From Thalassospira povalilytica (GTDB lineage: Bacteria > Pseudomonadota > Alphaproteobacteria > Rhodospirillales > Thalassospiraceae): a stretch of DNA of 64,000 bases. The stretch covers positions 62,001 to 126,000 of the forward strand of contig NZ_PGTS01000009.1 of assembly GCF_002844235.1 (NCBI RefSeq), given 5' to 3'. A program made the position numbers and the translations under genes. Under the pieces are notes generated by a model, which searched no databases, had not been told where the DNA came from, and worked only from the letters and a program-made list of their open reading frames with translations. Positions 1 to 8,644 of this stretch are shown one piece after another. Within the stretch, counting starts at the first letter, position 1; each line of letters starts with the position of its first letter.

Positions 1-834
1 ACGGCCGTCCTCGCGCTCGCCAACCAGGACCATTCCGAAGAAATCATGCGGGAAATCTATGGTGATCGCCTTGCATTCCTGCCCTATGTCATGCCGGGTT
101 ATGATCTTTCGATTGCCGGTGCGGATCTGTTTGACCAGTTCCCGAATTGCGAAGGTCTGTGGCTTAAGAACCATGGCCTGTTCACCTTTGGCGATACCGC
201 CAAACAATCCTATGACCGCATGATTGATTTCGTCACCGATGCCGAAAACTATCTGAGCGCCAAGGGCATTGCCCTGCCCGGTCCGGAAAGCTCGGACCGC
301 GACATTGATCCGGCGCTGGCGAAGAATATTGAAGCCGTTTTGCGCGCTGATAACTCCCCCTTTGCCAGCGGAATTACCCTTGATTTCCGCAGCACCCCCT
401 CGATCCGGCGTTATCTTGAAAACGATAACCTTGAAACCATTGCCGCACGTGGCACGGCAACGCCCGATCACGTGATCCGCATCAAGCCGTTCCCGCTGAT
501 TATTGGCGCCAATGCAGGCATTGATGACATCGCCGCTGCACTGGCTGATTTCAAAAGCCGATATGCGGCCTATTTCGAACGCAATGCCCCGAATGCCAGT
601 GAACCGAAAGTCATGCTTGATGCTTGGCCGCGCATGGTTCTGGTCAAGGGTGCCGGCCTGATCGGGCTTGGTGCCAATGACAAGGCCGCGCGCATTGCCG
701 GTGACCTTGGCGAACAGACCGCACGCATCATCAATGCCGCCGAAGAAGTCGGCACCTTCGCCCCGATCAACGAAGCCGATCTGTTCGACATGGAATACTG
801 GTCGCTTGAACAGGCGAAACTCCAGAAGAAATAA
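1..834 (+). CDS. Class II aldolase/adducin family protein (rhamnulose-1-phosphate aldolase type), 5' end outside the window
   Basis: The frame is open from base 1, so the N-terminal part and the true start lie upstream; 277 residues are visible. The sequence KNHGLFTFGD matches the His-containing core of class II (zinc-dependent) aldolases, and the C-terminal part resembles the aldolase half of bifunctional rhamnulose-1-phosphate aldolase/short-chain dehydrogenase proteins, which cleave a phosphorylated deoxyketose to DHAP and lactaldehyde. The protein stops right after the EYWSLEQAKL segment. From memory of the family, that is where the fused proteins continue into a dehydrogenase domain. No dehydrogenase follows here, so this is an aldolase-only form. 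A hairpin with a T-tract lies downstream. The substrate is inferred from family resemblance only. Confidence 0.72.
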   Translation, partial: TAVLALANQDHSEEIMREIYGDRLAFLPYVMPGYDLSIAGADLFDQFPNCEGLWLKNHGLFTFGDTAKQSYDRMIDFVTDAENYLSAKGIALPGPESSDRDIDPALAKNIEAVLRADNSPFASGITLDFRSTPSIRRYLENDNLETIAARGTATPDHVIRIKPFPLIIGANAGIDDIAAALADFKSRYAAYFERNAPNASEPKVMLDAWPRMVLVKGAGLIGLGANDKAARIAGDLGEQTARIINAAEEVGTFAPINEADLFDMEYWSLEQAKLQKK

Positions 835-840
835 CTCCCT

Positions 841-884
841 GTTGTTCCAGTGCTTTTCACTCCCCCACTTGGCATTGGAACAAC
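841..884. repeat. 9-bp inverted repeat after the aldolase gene
   Basis: The perfect arms gttgttcca (841-849) and tggaacaac (876-884) flank a 26-base loop just after the aldolase stop codon. It has no T-tract of its own and sits directly before a canonical terminator. It may form part of the mRNA 3' end structure. Confidence 0.5.
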
Positions 885-899
885 CGCAAGCTCAACTCG

Positions 900-927
900 C
901 CCCTGTCTTTGACAGGGGTTTCTTTTT
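900..927 (+). terminator. Rho-independent terminator after the aldolase gene
   Basis: The stem cccctgtc/gacagggg (900-907 and 911-918) has a TTT loop and is followed by tttcttttt. It ends transcription of the rightward aldolase gene ahead of the lysE-type gene. Confidence 0.85.
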
Positions 928-992
928 GCTTGCTCGACATTGGGTAGCTGGCGACTTACTGTTCTTTTGCCACCAGCAAAGGAACCTGCCCC

Positions 993-1664
993 ATGCCGTC
1001 ACTTGCCGAGATCGGGCTGTATTTGCCCGGAATATTGCTATCCTATGCCGCCCTTCTGGTCGGATTGATCAGCCCCGGCCCTGCTCTTTTGGGCCTGATG
1101 GGGGTATCGCTTGAACAGGGACGCTTCGCCGGACAGCGTTTTGCACTGGGCATTGGAACCGGGTCGTTTTCCATCGGGCTTTTGACCCTGACCGGGTTGT
1201 CGGCGGTTCTTGCCGCCTATGCCGATGCCATGACCGCCATTCGCATTTTTGGCGGCCTGTATTTGCTGTGGATGTCCTATCGGGCGTTTCGTACCGCCTT
1301 TCGCAAGGCGCCATCTGCCGATCCACAAGGGACAGACAACGCGACCGATGGCACGTCACCACGCCAGATTTCCGGACGCGGATATTATTTCCGCGGACTT
1401 GCGCTTCATCTGACCAACCCCAAAGCCATCCTGACCTGGATTGCGATCATTTCGATCGGCTTTCACCAGGGCGCCCCGTTATGGGTTGGCGCAGCCATCG
1501 TGATCGGATGCGGCATGATTTCGACCAGCATCCATTTGCTTTATGCCACCGCCTTTTCGACGGCCCCGGCCATATCGATCTATCGGCGGGCAGCCAACTG
1601 GATCAACGGGGTGCTGGGCGTATTTTTTGCCGTGGTTGGATTGCGGCTACTGGTCAATCGCTGA
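993..1664 (+). CDS. LysE/RhtB family amino-acid exporter
   Basis: This 223-residue integral membrane protein has about five to six hydrophobic segments and the family's N-terminal SPGPALLGLM motif, with a second conserved NPKAILTW stretch near residue 145. LysE/RhtB proteins export amino acids or their derivatives across the inner membrane; the substrate cannot be read from sequence. An AAGGA ribosome-binding site precedes the ATG. The stop codon overlaps by 11 bp the end of the convergent DUF6064 gene on the other strand. Confidence 0.88.
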   Translation: MPSLAEIGLYLPGILLSYAALLVGLISPGPALLGLMGVSLEQGRFAGQRFALGIGTGSFSIGLLTLTGLSAVLAAYADAMTAIRIFGGLYLLWMSYRAFRTAFRKAPSADPQGTDNATDGTSPRQISGRGYYFRGLALHLTNPKAILTWIAIISIGFHQGAPLWVGAAIVIGCGMISTSIHLLYATAFSTAPAISIYRRAANWINGVLGVFFAVVGLRLLVNR

Positions 1665-2379
1665 TTGGCGGGGGATCGGCCAGTTCGGCCTTGGTCAGCC
1701 GACGGGTCGTCACCCCGTTTTTAAGATCAAGCCAACCCGAAAAGATCGTCAGCCAAACAGCAATCAGCATGACATAGGCAATCTGCTGATCCATCACCCA
1801 AAGCGTGGCCGCGGCAAAAGCACACCAGATCAGCGGCACCGGCAACAGCAACCAGCGCCACGTGCCGCGCGCCATCAGAACAAACCCCAATGTGCCCAGT
1901 GCTGTCGGATCGGCTGCACTGCCAAACAGCTCCGCCTGTATCAGATCACGCCCTTCAAGCAGCCCGACAAAAGGATAGATCACGATTGCCACAACCATGA
2001 TCGCGGCCCCGACATAAGATGTCAGATCCCCGCGCCAGCCAAACCGCAACGGCAACGGACGGGCGGCAAAAACCAAAAGCAACAGAACCTCGATCACAAA
2101 GCCCGGCAGGATATAGGCCACCGCCCAGTTGATCGGTTGATAATATTGCCAGACAAAGCCATAGCTGGCCCAAGCCCAGATCAGCGACAGCAAAACAAGG
2201 ATCACCCGGTTGCCGCGATGGCCATGGCGCATCGCCATGCCAGCCGCCACCAGACCGGCAACAAAGGCCGCCAGTACCGCCATCCACCACACGCTGTTCA
2301 TGGTTTCAAACAAACGGTAATAAACACGCGGCGAAAACAGCAGAAAATCCGCCAGTCCGTAATCCCACCATTCGGTCAT
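1654..2379 (-). CDS. DUF6064-like multi-pass membrane protein
   Basis: The 241-residue protein has around seven predicted hydrophobic segments and starts MTEWWDYGLADFLLFSPRVY, an opening I associate with the DUF6064 family of uncharacterised membrane proteins. It has no recognisable catalytic motif. It starts 24 bp after the stop of the aldo/keto reductase gene on the same strand, with GGGAAAG upstream of its ATG, so the two are probably co-transcribed. Function unknown. Confidence 0.65.
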   Translation of the reverse strand: MTEWWDYGLADFLLFSPRVYYRLFETMNSVWWMAVLAAFVAGLVAAGMAMRHGHRGNRVILVLLSLIWAWASYGFVWQYYQPINWAVAYILPGFVIEVLLLLVFAARPLPLRFGWRGDLTSYVGAAIMVVAIVIYPFVGLLEGRDLIQAELFGSAADPTALGTLGFVLMARGTWRWLLLPVPLIWCAFAAATLWVMDQQIAYVMLIAVWLTIFSGWLDLKNGVTTRRLTKAELADPPPISD

Positions 2380-2403
2380 GCCAGCTTTCCCATATCCTGT
2401 TTC

Positions 2404-3345
2404 CTAGATCAGAACGCCAATGACCGCTGCGATCTGTTCGCGCATCTTGTCATCGGGCAAACGTCCGGTTGCTGCGCGCATGTTTTCCGCCGCATGGGCC
2501 GGGTTGGTCGTGGCCGGGATCGGACAGGTCACGGACGGATGGGCAATCAGATATTTCAAAATCAGCTGTGCCCAGCTTTCCACTTCAAGCTCGGCGGCAA
2601 ATTCCGGCAAAGGTTCACCTTCGAGCTGATCAAGAAGACTGCCACCGCGAAACGGGCGATTGACGATGACGGCAATGCCCCGGTCATAGGCCAGCGGCAG
2701 CAAATATTCCTCGACCTTGCGGTCGACCGGGTTGTATGTCACCTGAACGAAATCAAGCCGTTCGTTTTTCATCACCGCAATCAGGTCTTCGGTCCGCCGC
2801 CCGTGGGATGTCGTCACCCCGACATAGCGCAACTGCCCTTCATTCTTCAGACGGAAAAGAAGCGGCAGATTGTCATTGATGCCCAAAAGATTATGGACCT
2901 GCAAAAGGTCAAATTTTCGGGTGTTCCAGCGTTTGCGTGTTTCGGAAATCTGATCAAGCCCGTCCCCGGACGTCCAGACCTTGTCGGTTGAAAATACCCG
3001 GTCATGGGCACCCAGTTTATCAAGACAATAACCGATAACCTCCTGGGCCGATCCATACATAGGCGAACTGTCGATCATCCGCCCGCCGGCATTGAAAAAC
3101 GCCGATACCACATCCGCGCACTGATCACGCAGGGCCATGTCATTGCCGACATTGAACGTGATCCAACTGCCAAGTCCGACCGCCGGAATTGCTTCGCCGG
3201 TGGACGGCACCTGTTTGCGGATAATGTCGGGCACATCCTTGCGCAGGGCGCCATGCGCCACACCGGGCATCAAGGCCCCCAAAGATGCCGACAGGCCAAG
3301 CGCACCGGCCCCTTGCATAAATCTGCGACGGTCAATTTCAGACAT
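2404..3345 (-). CDS. Tat-exported aldo/keto reductase
   Basis: The 313-residue protein begins with a twin-arginine signal (DRRRFMQGAGALG, hydrophobic core, cleavage near VAHGA), so it is probably folded in the cytoplasm and exported to the periplasm. The rest is an aldo/keto reductase TIM barrel: GGRMIDSSPMYGSAQE carries the catalytic Asp and Tyr, FSTDKVW holds the Lys, and LLQVHN has a His-like position. I chose the ATG at 3345 because it opens exactly at the signal peptide and has AGGAAGG upstream; the frame extends further 5' but that part looks non-coding. Export of an NADPH-dependent family by Tat is seen in several alphaproteobacterial homologues. The substrate is unknown. Confidence 0.85.
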   Translation of the reverse strand: MSEIDRRRFMQGAGALGLSASLGALMPGVAHGALRKDVPDIIRKQVPSTGEAIPAVGLGSWITFNVGNDMALRDQCADVVSAFFNAGGRMIDSSPMYGSAQEVIGYCLDKLGAHDRVFSTDKVWTSGDGLDQISETRKRWNTRKFDLLQVHNLLGINDNLPLLFRLKNEGQLRYVGVTTSHGRRTEDLIAVMKNERLDFVQVTYNPVDRKVEEYLLPLAYDRGIAVIVNRPFRGGSLLDQLEGEPLPEFAAELEVESWAQLILKYLIAHPSVTCPIPATTNPAHAAENMRAATGRLPDDKMREQIAAVIGVLI

Positions 3346-3467
3346 GAAAGACGTTGCCTTCCTGTTGGGTCCAATCCGTTCCGAACCATGATCCAACATG
3401 AATTGGGCAGAAATCTGCCCATGCGCAACCTTTGGCATTTATTGCCCGACTGTTGCCCGCCCAAACA

Positions 3468-3500
3468 AAAAGGCCGCAAGCACATTGCTTGCGGCCTTTT
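3468..3500 (-). terminator. Strong bidirectional terminator between cysS and the aldo/keto reductase
   Basis: The 15-bp perfect stem aaaaggccgcaagca/tgcttgcggcctttt has a 3-base loop and T-tracts on both strands. It lies 23 bp beyond the cysS stop codon, and on the minus strand it separates cysS from the reductase gene. Confidence 0.88.
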
Positions 3501-3523
3501 GTGATTTAAAGCTCGGATATGCC

Positions 3524-4900
3524 TTATACGCGCTTCCAGCTTGTACCATCCTTGAAGTCTTCAAGGATGATGCCGCGCGCCAGAAGATCATCACGGATCT
3601 TGTCAGCAGTTGCGAAATCCTTGTTCTTCTTGGCGTCCGCACGCTGGGCAATCAGGCCTTCGATCTCGGCGGCCTCATCCGCATCGGCAGAACCGGTAAA
3701 CCAGGCTTCCGGATCACCTTCAAGAATACCAAGCAGCTTGGCCGCGGCCAGGATTTCGCCCTTGGCCTCGGCGCGTTCATACTTGGTTTCCGCCTTGTTG
3801 AAACGGGTCACAAGGTTATGGAACTCGGCAATCGCAAGCGGCGTATTAAGATCATCACACAGCGCCTCAAGAACCGCACGCGGCACCGGCACATTTTCCG
3901 GGGTCACGTCCGCACTTTGACGAAGGGCGGTATAGAAACGATCAAGTGCCTCTTTGGCCTGGCGCAGGTTATCTTCCGTCCAGTTGATCGGCTGATGATA
4001 ATGGGTGCCCATCATCGCCAGACGGATGGCTTCGCCCGGCCATTTTTCCAGAAGCTCATGCACGGTGACAAAGTTGCCAAGCGACTTGGACATCTTTTCA
4101 CCTTCGACCATCAGATGGCCGTTATGCATCCAGTATTTGGCATAGCTCGAACCCTTGTTCGCGCAGCAGCTTTGCGCCAGTTCGTTTTCATGGTGCGGAA
4201 ACACCAGATCAGAACCCCCGCCATGGATGTCAAAGTTTTCACCGAGATAACGGGTCGACATGGCCGAGCATTCAATATGCCAGCCCGGACGACCACGCCC
4301 CCACGGGCTGTCCCAGCCCGGAATGTCATCTTCGGACGGTTTCCACAGAACAAAGTCCGCCGGGTCCTGTTTATAGGGGGCGACTTCAACGCGGGCACCG
4401 GCAATCATTTCCTTGCGATCGCGACGTGACAATTTGCCATAGTCGTCAAACTTGCTGACAGAAAACAGAACGTGGCCTTCGGCGGCATAGGCAAAGCCCT
4501 GCTCGATCAGGCTTTCGCACATGGCGATCATTTCGGCGATATGTTCGGTCGCACGCGGTTCGATATCGGGCTTGGCGGCATTAAGCGCGCCCATATCATC
4601 AAGATAAGCCTGATGCGTGCGTTTGGTGATTTCGGAAATCGGCTCGCCGCTTTCCTTGGCACGGGCATTGATCTTGTCGTCAACGTCGGTGACGTTCCGG
4701 ACATAGGTTACCTTGGGATAGATATGGCGCAGAACGCGCACCAGCGTATCAAACACCACCACCGGGCGCGCATTGCCGACATGGGCATAGTCGTAAACGG
4801 TCGGGCCGCAGACATAAAGGCGCACGTGATCGGGATCGATCGGCTCGAACACCTGCTTTTCGCGGGTCAGCGTGTCATAGATACGAAGGGTCTTGGTCAT
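3524..4900 (-). CDS. cysS: Cysteine--tRNA ligase
   Basis: This 458-residue class I aminoacyl-tRNA synthetase charges tRNA-Cys. It has the variant HIGH motif in [14 protein letters not shown], the zinc-site residues of the family (Cys in YVCGPT, Cys in HIECSAMS, and HHENELAQS), and EKMSKSLGN as the KMSKS loop. Its length is normal. I placed the start at the ATG at 4900 ([10 protein letters not shown]), which matches where family members begin; an in-frame ATG at 4945 would add 15 residues, and neither start has a clear ribosome-binding site. It follows gltX by 67 bp on the same strand and ends at a strong terminator. Confidence 0.96.
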   Translation of the reverse strand: MTKTLRIYDTLTREKQVFEPIDPDHVRLYVCGPTVYDYAHVGNARPVVVFDTLVRVLRHIYPKVTYVRNVTDVDDKINARAKESGEPISEITKRTHQAYLDDMGALNAAKPDIEPRATEHIAEMIAMCESLIEQGFAYAAEGHVLFSVSKFDDYGKLSRRDRKEMIAGARVEVAPYKQDPADFVLWKPSEDDIPGWDSPWGRGRPGWHIECSAMSTRYLGENFDIHGGGSDLVFPHHENELAQSCCANKGSSYAKYWMHNGHLMVEGEKMSKSLGNFVTVHELLEKWPGEAIRLAMMGTHYHQPINWTEDNLRQAKEALDRFYTALRQSADVTPENVPVPRAVLEALCDDLNTPLAIAEFHNLVTRFNKAETKYERAEAKGEILAAAKLLGILEGDPEAWFTGSADADEAAEIEGLIAQRADAKKNKDFATADKIRDDLLARGIILEDFKDGTSWKRV

Positions 4901-4967
4901 GTCAAAATTGTCCGTTTGGCTGTATTGGCGATTGAATGCGGGCATTTCCGGCGATCAAAGCAGATGC

Positions 4968-6320
4968 TCAGACCGCCTTCCCACACAACCGCGCACGCGC
5001 CTTTTCAGACCCGATCAGAACCAGCATCGCCGACATTTCCGGGCCATGTTCACGCGCGGTCAACGCCTTGCGAAGCGGCATGAAAAGCTGTTTGCCCTTA
5101 CGGCCCGTCGCCTCCTTGAGCGCCCCGGTCCAGGTTTTCCAGCTGGTTGCGTCAAGCTCACCTTCAGGCAGCATATCGGCCGCCTGTTTGACGAACTCGG
5201 CATCCTCGGCATCGATTTCCGGGATCACGGTCTGATGAATAACGTCCCACCATTCCAGGGCCTCGGCCACGCGCCAGCAATTGCCGCGCACCGCATTCCA
5301 GAACATCTCGTTGGCATCATTCATGCCCGCCGCAACCAGTTTCGGCTGCGCGGTTTCAAACGGCATGTCATGGATGACTTTTTCGTTCAGGCTGGCCAGT
5401 TCGGCCGGATCGAATTTCGGCGTCGAACGGCCGTAATGATCCAGATCGAATTTATCAAGAACCTGGGTCAGGCTGGCCGGTTCGATTTTATCAGACGCCC
5501 CAAGACCGGTCAGAAGACCGACAAGGGCTTCGACCTCGAACCCGTCATTGCGCAATTCACGCAGTGACAAACTGCCCAGACGTTTGGAAAGCTGCGAACC
5601 ACCCGGCCCCGCCAAAAGCGGCATATGGGCAAATTCAAGCGCACCCGGCTTACCGCCAAGGGCAAGATACAGCAAAATCTGCGACACGGTGTTGGTCACG
5701 TGATCTTCGCCGCGAATGATGTGGGTAACCCCCATTTCAAGGTCATCCACCACCGAGCCCAGCATATAAAGCAGCGATCCGTCTTCGCGGATCAAGACCG
5801 GATCCGACACATGTTCGGTGTCAAATGAGCAAATCCCGCGCGTCAGATCGTCCCATTCAACCATGCCGTCGGTCAGAAGGAAACGCCAGTGCGGCTTGCG
5901 GCCTTCGGCTTCGAGCGCCTTGATCTCGTCAGCCGACAGGGTCAGCGCCTTGCGGTCATAGATGAAAGGCTGGTGACGCTGGCGGGCGGCCTTGCGTTTC
6001 CAGTTCAGTTCACCTTCGGTTTCATAGCACGGATAAAGCAATTCACGCTTTTTCAGGTCGGCAATTGCCGCATCATATTTGTCCTGACGAAGCGACTGGC
6101 GTTCTTCGCGGTCCCAGTCAATGCCAAGCCATTCCAGATCTTCACGGATGGCATCAACATATTCATCCTTGGAACGCTCCGGATCGGTATCGTCAAAGCG
6201 CAGAATGAATTGGCCACCCGATTTACGGGCATAAAGCCAGTTCATCATGGCAACGCGGGCATTACCAACATGGAGAAGCCCGGTCGGGCTGGGGGCAAAT
6301 CGAAGGACAGGTTTTGTCAT
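4968..6320 (-). CDS. gltX: Glutamate--tRNA ligase, short variant with an altered KMSKS loop
   Basis: The 450-residue protein starts MTKPVLRFAPSPTGLLHVGN, the GltX signature containing the HIGH motif, and includes the RFDDTDPERS motif. The KMSKS loop is SQLSKRLGS rather than the usual KLSKR or KMSKR form. Many alphaproteobacteria carry two GltX enzymes, one charging tRNA-Glu and one involved in mis-charging tRNA-Gln for the GatCAB route. The altered loop suggests this may be the second type, but the other copy is not in the window. It starts 24 bp after nadE and runs on to cysS. Confidence 0.93.
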   Translation of the reverse strand: MTKPVLRFAPSPTGLLHVGNARVAMMNWLYARKSGGQFILRFDDTDPERSKDEYVDAIREDLEWLGIDWDREERQSLRQDKYDAAIADLKKRELLYPCYETEGELNWKRKAARQRHQPFIYDRKALTLSADEIKALEAEGRKPHWRFLLTDGMVEWDDLTRGICSFDTEHVSDPVLIREDGSLLYMLGSVVDDLEMGVTHIIRGEDHVTNTVSQILLYLALGGKPGALEFAHMPLLAGPGGSQLSKRLGSLSLRELRNDGFEVEALVGLLTGLGASDKIEPASLTQVLDKFDLDHYGRSTPKFDPAELASLNEKVIHDMPFETAQPKLVAAGMNDANEMFWNAVRGNCWRVAEALEWWDVIHQTVIPEIDAEDAEFVKQAADMLPEGELDATSWKTWTGALKEATGRKGKQLFMPLRKALTAREHGPEMSAMLVLIGSEKARARLCGKAV

Positions 6321-6344
6321 ATCTAACTTTTCAGTTCACTTGAA

Positions 6345-8021
6345 TCACGTAACAAGGTTCGTGAAGCCATTGGTGATCGGATAGCGACGGTCACGGCCAA
6401 AGGCGCGCGGGGTGATCTTGACCCCCGGCGGTGCCTGACGGCGCTTATACTCCGCCCGATCCAGCAACCGCCAGACCCGGCGTACTGTGGCCTCGTCGTG
6501 ACCACTATCCACGATATCGCGTACTGACCGCTCGCCTTCAATCATCTGATGAAGAATATCATCAAGAACATCATAAGGCGGCAGACTATCTTCGTCTTTC
6601 TGATCCGGGCGCAGTTCGGCGGATGGCGGTTTGGTAATGATCCGTTCGGGGATCACCATGCCATCCGGGCCAAGTGCCCCGGCCGGTTTGTGTTCGTTGC
6701 GCCAGTGGCACAGAGCAAACACCGTGGTTTTATAAAGGTCTTTCAGAACCGAATAGCCACCACACATGTCGCCATAAAGCGTGGCATAGCCGACCGACAT
6801 TTCCGACTTGTTGCCGGTGGTCAGCACCATGTGGCCAAACTTGTTTGAAATCCCCATCAGGATGATCCCGCGCGAACGGGCCTGAATGTTTTCTTCGGTG
6901 ATGTCGGCATCACGCCCGTCAAAGGCCGGGGCCAGCATCTGTTCGAACGCGGCCATGGCCGGACCGATATTGATGCTTTCAATCCCGGTTTTCAGCATCC
7001 CCGCACAAATTTCCGCGTCTTCCAGGCTTTCGCGCGACGTATAGGGCGATGGCATCATCACCAGCCGCACCCGATCCGCCCCCAGCGCATCAACCGCAAC
7101 CGCGGCCGAAAGCGCACTGTCAATGCCGCCCGACATGCCGATCACGACACCGGGGAACCGGTTTTTATTCACATAATCGCGCAAGCCCAGAACAAGGGTC
7201 TGATAGATCGCATCAAGGCCAACCGGATAATCGGCCTTGGGCGCATCATCGCCACAACGCCATTTGCCGTTATCGTCCTTCGACCATGTGGTCACGACAA
7301 CATCCTCGGCAAAGGCCGGCAGGGCAACCGCAAGCGACCCGTCGCCATTAAGCCCGAACGATCCGCCATCAAAGACCAGCTCGTCCTGACCGCCAACTTC
7401 GTTGCAATAGATCATCGGCGCGCCGGTTTCCGAAACGCGGTCCTCGATCAGTTTGCGGCGCAAATCGCCCTTGTCTGCCTCGAACGGTGATCCGTTGGGC
7501 ACCAGGAAAATCTCGGCCCCGGCTTTGGCAAGATGGCCGACCACATTGGGGGTCCAGACATCTTCACAAATCGGAACGCCAAGCTTCACCCCCCTGAACG
7601 AAACCGGTTCGGGCATCAGACCGGCTGCGAAAACGCGTTTCTCGTCAAACACGCCATAATTCGGCAGATCCTGCTTGGCCCGGACATCAACGATCTTGCC
7701 CTGATCAATCAGGAGAACCGCATTATGACGAATGCCGTCGATTTCCCATGGCGTGGTCAACAGCAATGCCGGACCATTTTCGCGTTTGGCTGTCTGTTCG
7801 CAAATGCTGGCGACGGCTTCATGCAGGTGACGCATGAAAGCAGGCTTCATCACCAGGTCTTCCGGCGGATAGCCCGACAACACCAATTCGGAATACAAAA
7901 CAATATCAGCGCCCCGATCGGCCGCAGATTCCCAGGCAGCCACAACCTTGTCCCGGTTACCGGCAACATCGCCGACAATCGGGTTAAGCTGGGCAATCGC
8001 AATGGCAAGCATATTTGTCAT
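6345..8021 (-). CDS. nadE: Glutamine-dependent NAD+ synthetase
   Basis: The 558-residue two-domain enzyme makes NAD from deamido-NAD, ATP and glutamine. The N-terminal nitrilase-type glutaminase shows the Glu-Lys-Cys triad in YSELVLSGYPPED, VRAKQDLPNY and VPICEDVW. The C-terminal ATP pyrophosphatase domain has the PP-loop GMSGGIDSA near residue 296 and the conserved TTGNKSEMSVGYATLYGD stretch. It is the first gene of the leftward nadE-gltX-cysS run. MTNMLAIA has two close ATGs, at 8021 and 8012, and the ribosome-binding site does not decide between them. Confidence 0.96.
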   Translation of the reverse strand: MTNMLAIAIAQLNPIVGDVAGNRDKVVAAWESAADRGADIVLYSELVLSGYPPEDLVMKPAFMRHLHEAVASICEQTAKRENGPALLLTTPWEIDGIRHNAVLLIDQGKIVDVRAKQDLPNYGVFDEKRVFAAGLMPEPVSFRGVKLGVPICEDVWTPNVVGHLAKAGAEIFLVPNGSPFEADKGDLRRKLIEDRVSETGAPMIYCNEVGGQDELVFDGGSFGLNGDGSLAVALPAFAEDVVVTTWSKDDNGKWRCGDDAPKADYPVGLDAIYQTLVLGLRDYVNKNRFPGVVIGMSGGIDSALSAAVAVDALGADRVRLVMMPSPYTSRESLEDAEICAGMLKTGIESINIGPAMAAFEQMLAPAFDGRDADITEENIQARSRGIILMGISNKFGHMVLTTGNKSEMSVGYATLYGDMCGGYSVLKDLYKTTVFALCHWRNEHKPAGALGPDGMVIPERIITKPPSAELRPDQKDEDSLPPYDVLDDILHQMIEGERSVRDIVDSGHDEATVRRVWRLLDRAEYKRRQAPPGVKITPRAFGRDRRYPITNGFTNLVT

Positions 8022-8281
8022 GATGTTGGAATAGGAGCCGCCTTACGCGGTGTCAATTGCGGAATACGCAATATCCCATGTTTCAAACGAGATTGCCATT
8101 CCTGCATGGCAGAATTGCAGCACCGCAAATCCCGCTAATTGACTGGGATCGCAGTCTGTTTCTGCATCTGTCATGATTTTTTCATGTTGATAATGACTTG
8201 CAATTCCGCAAGCAGCCCGGTCTATTTCACCCGACCGTGAACACACGGCAAAAAACATAACAATTGATACGAGCAAACAAA

Positions 8282-8626
8282 ATGGCCAACAGCCCCACCT
8301 CTGCCGCCGAAATGGCGGTGGTAACCATTTCCCATATCCCGGGTCGGGAGATCAGCGAAAATCTTGGTATCGTTTTTGGCAGCTCGGTACGCAGCCGCAG
8401 CTTCCTGTTTGATATTTTCGCGACTTTCAAAAACCTTTTCGGTGGCGAAGTCCGATCCTATACCCGCCTTCTTGAAGACGCCCAGCACGAAGCCACCAGC
8501 CGCCTGGTCGCCCAGGCACAAAAAATGGATGCCGATGCCGTCGTTGACGTCCATTTCGCCACATCCCAGGTCGCCTACAAGGCCGCCGAGATTTTTGCAT
8601 ACGGCACGGCCGTAAGACTGAAATAA
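8282..8626 (+). CDS. YbjQ/UPF0145 family small protein
   Basis: The 114-residue protein matches the YbjQ (UPF0145) fold: an opening strand VVTISHIPG, then GGEVRSYTRLLEDAQHEA, a helix with DADAVVDVHF, and a closing AYGTAVRL strand. Members form ring-like oligomers and are often labelled heavy-metal-binding, but no function is established. I preferred the ATG at 8282; an upstream in-frame start at 8264 adds six residues. The next gene, 18 bp downstream, encodes a membrane protease with a second YbjQ-like domain, so the two products probably work together. Confidence 0.82.
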   Translation: MANSPTSAAEMAVVTISHIPGREISENLGIVFGSSVRSRSFLFDIFATFKNLFGGEVRSYTRLLEDAQHEATSRLVAQAQKMDADAVVDVHFATSQVAYKAAEIFAYGTAVRLK

Positions 8627-8644
8627 GGAACAGGTGCATTTATC

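Noticed and set aside
1543-2991. 482-codon plus-strand frame across the DUF6064 and aldo/keto reductase genes
   Set aside because: It runs antisense through two genes with clear membrane segments and catalytic motifs, and its translation is Arg/His/Gln-rich noise.
8022-8281. 77-codon minus-strand frame between nadE and the YbjQ gene
   Set aside because: No family resemblance or ribosome-binding site; the region more likely holds divergent promoters and two short inverted repeats (8056-8072 and 8199-8214).
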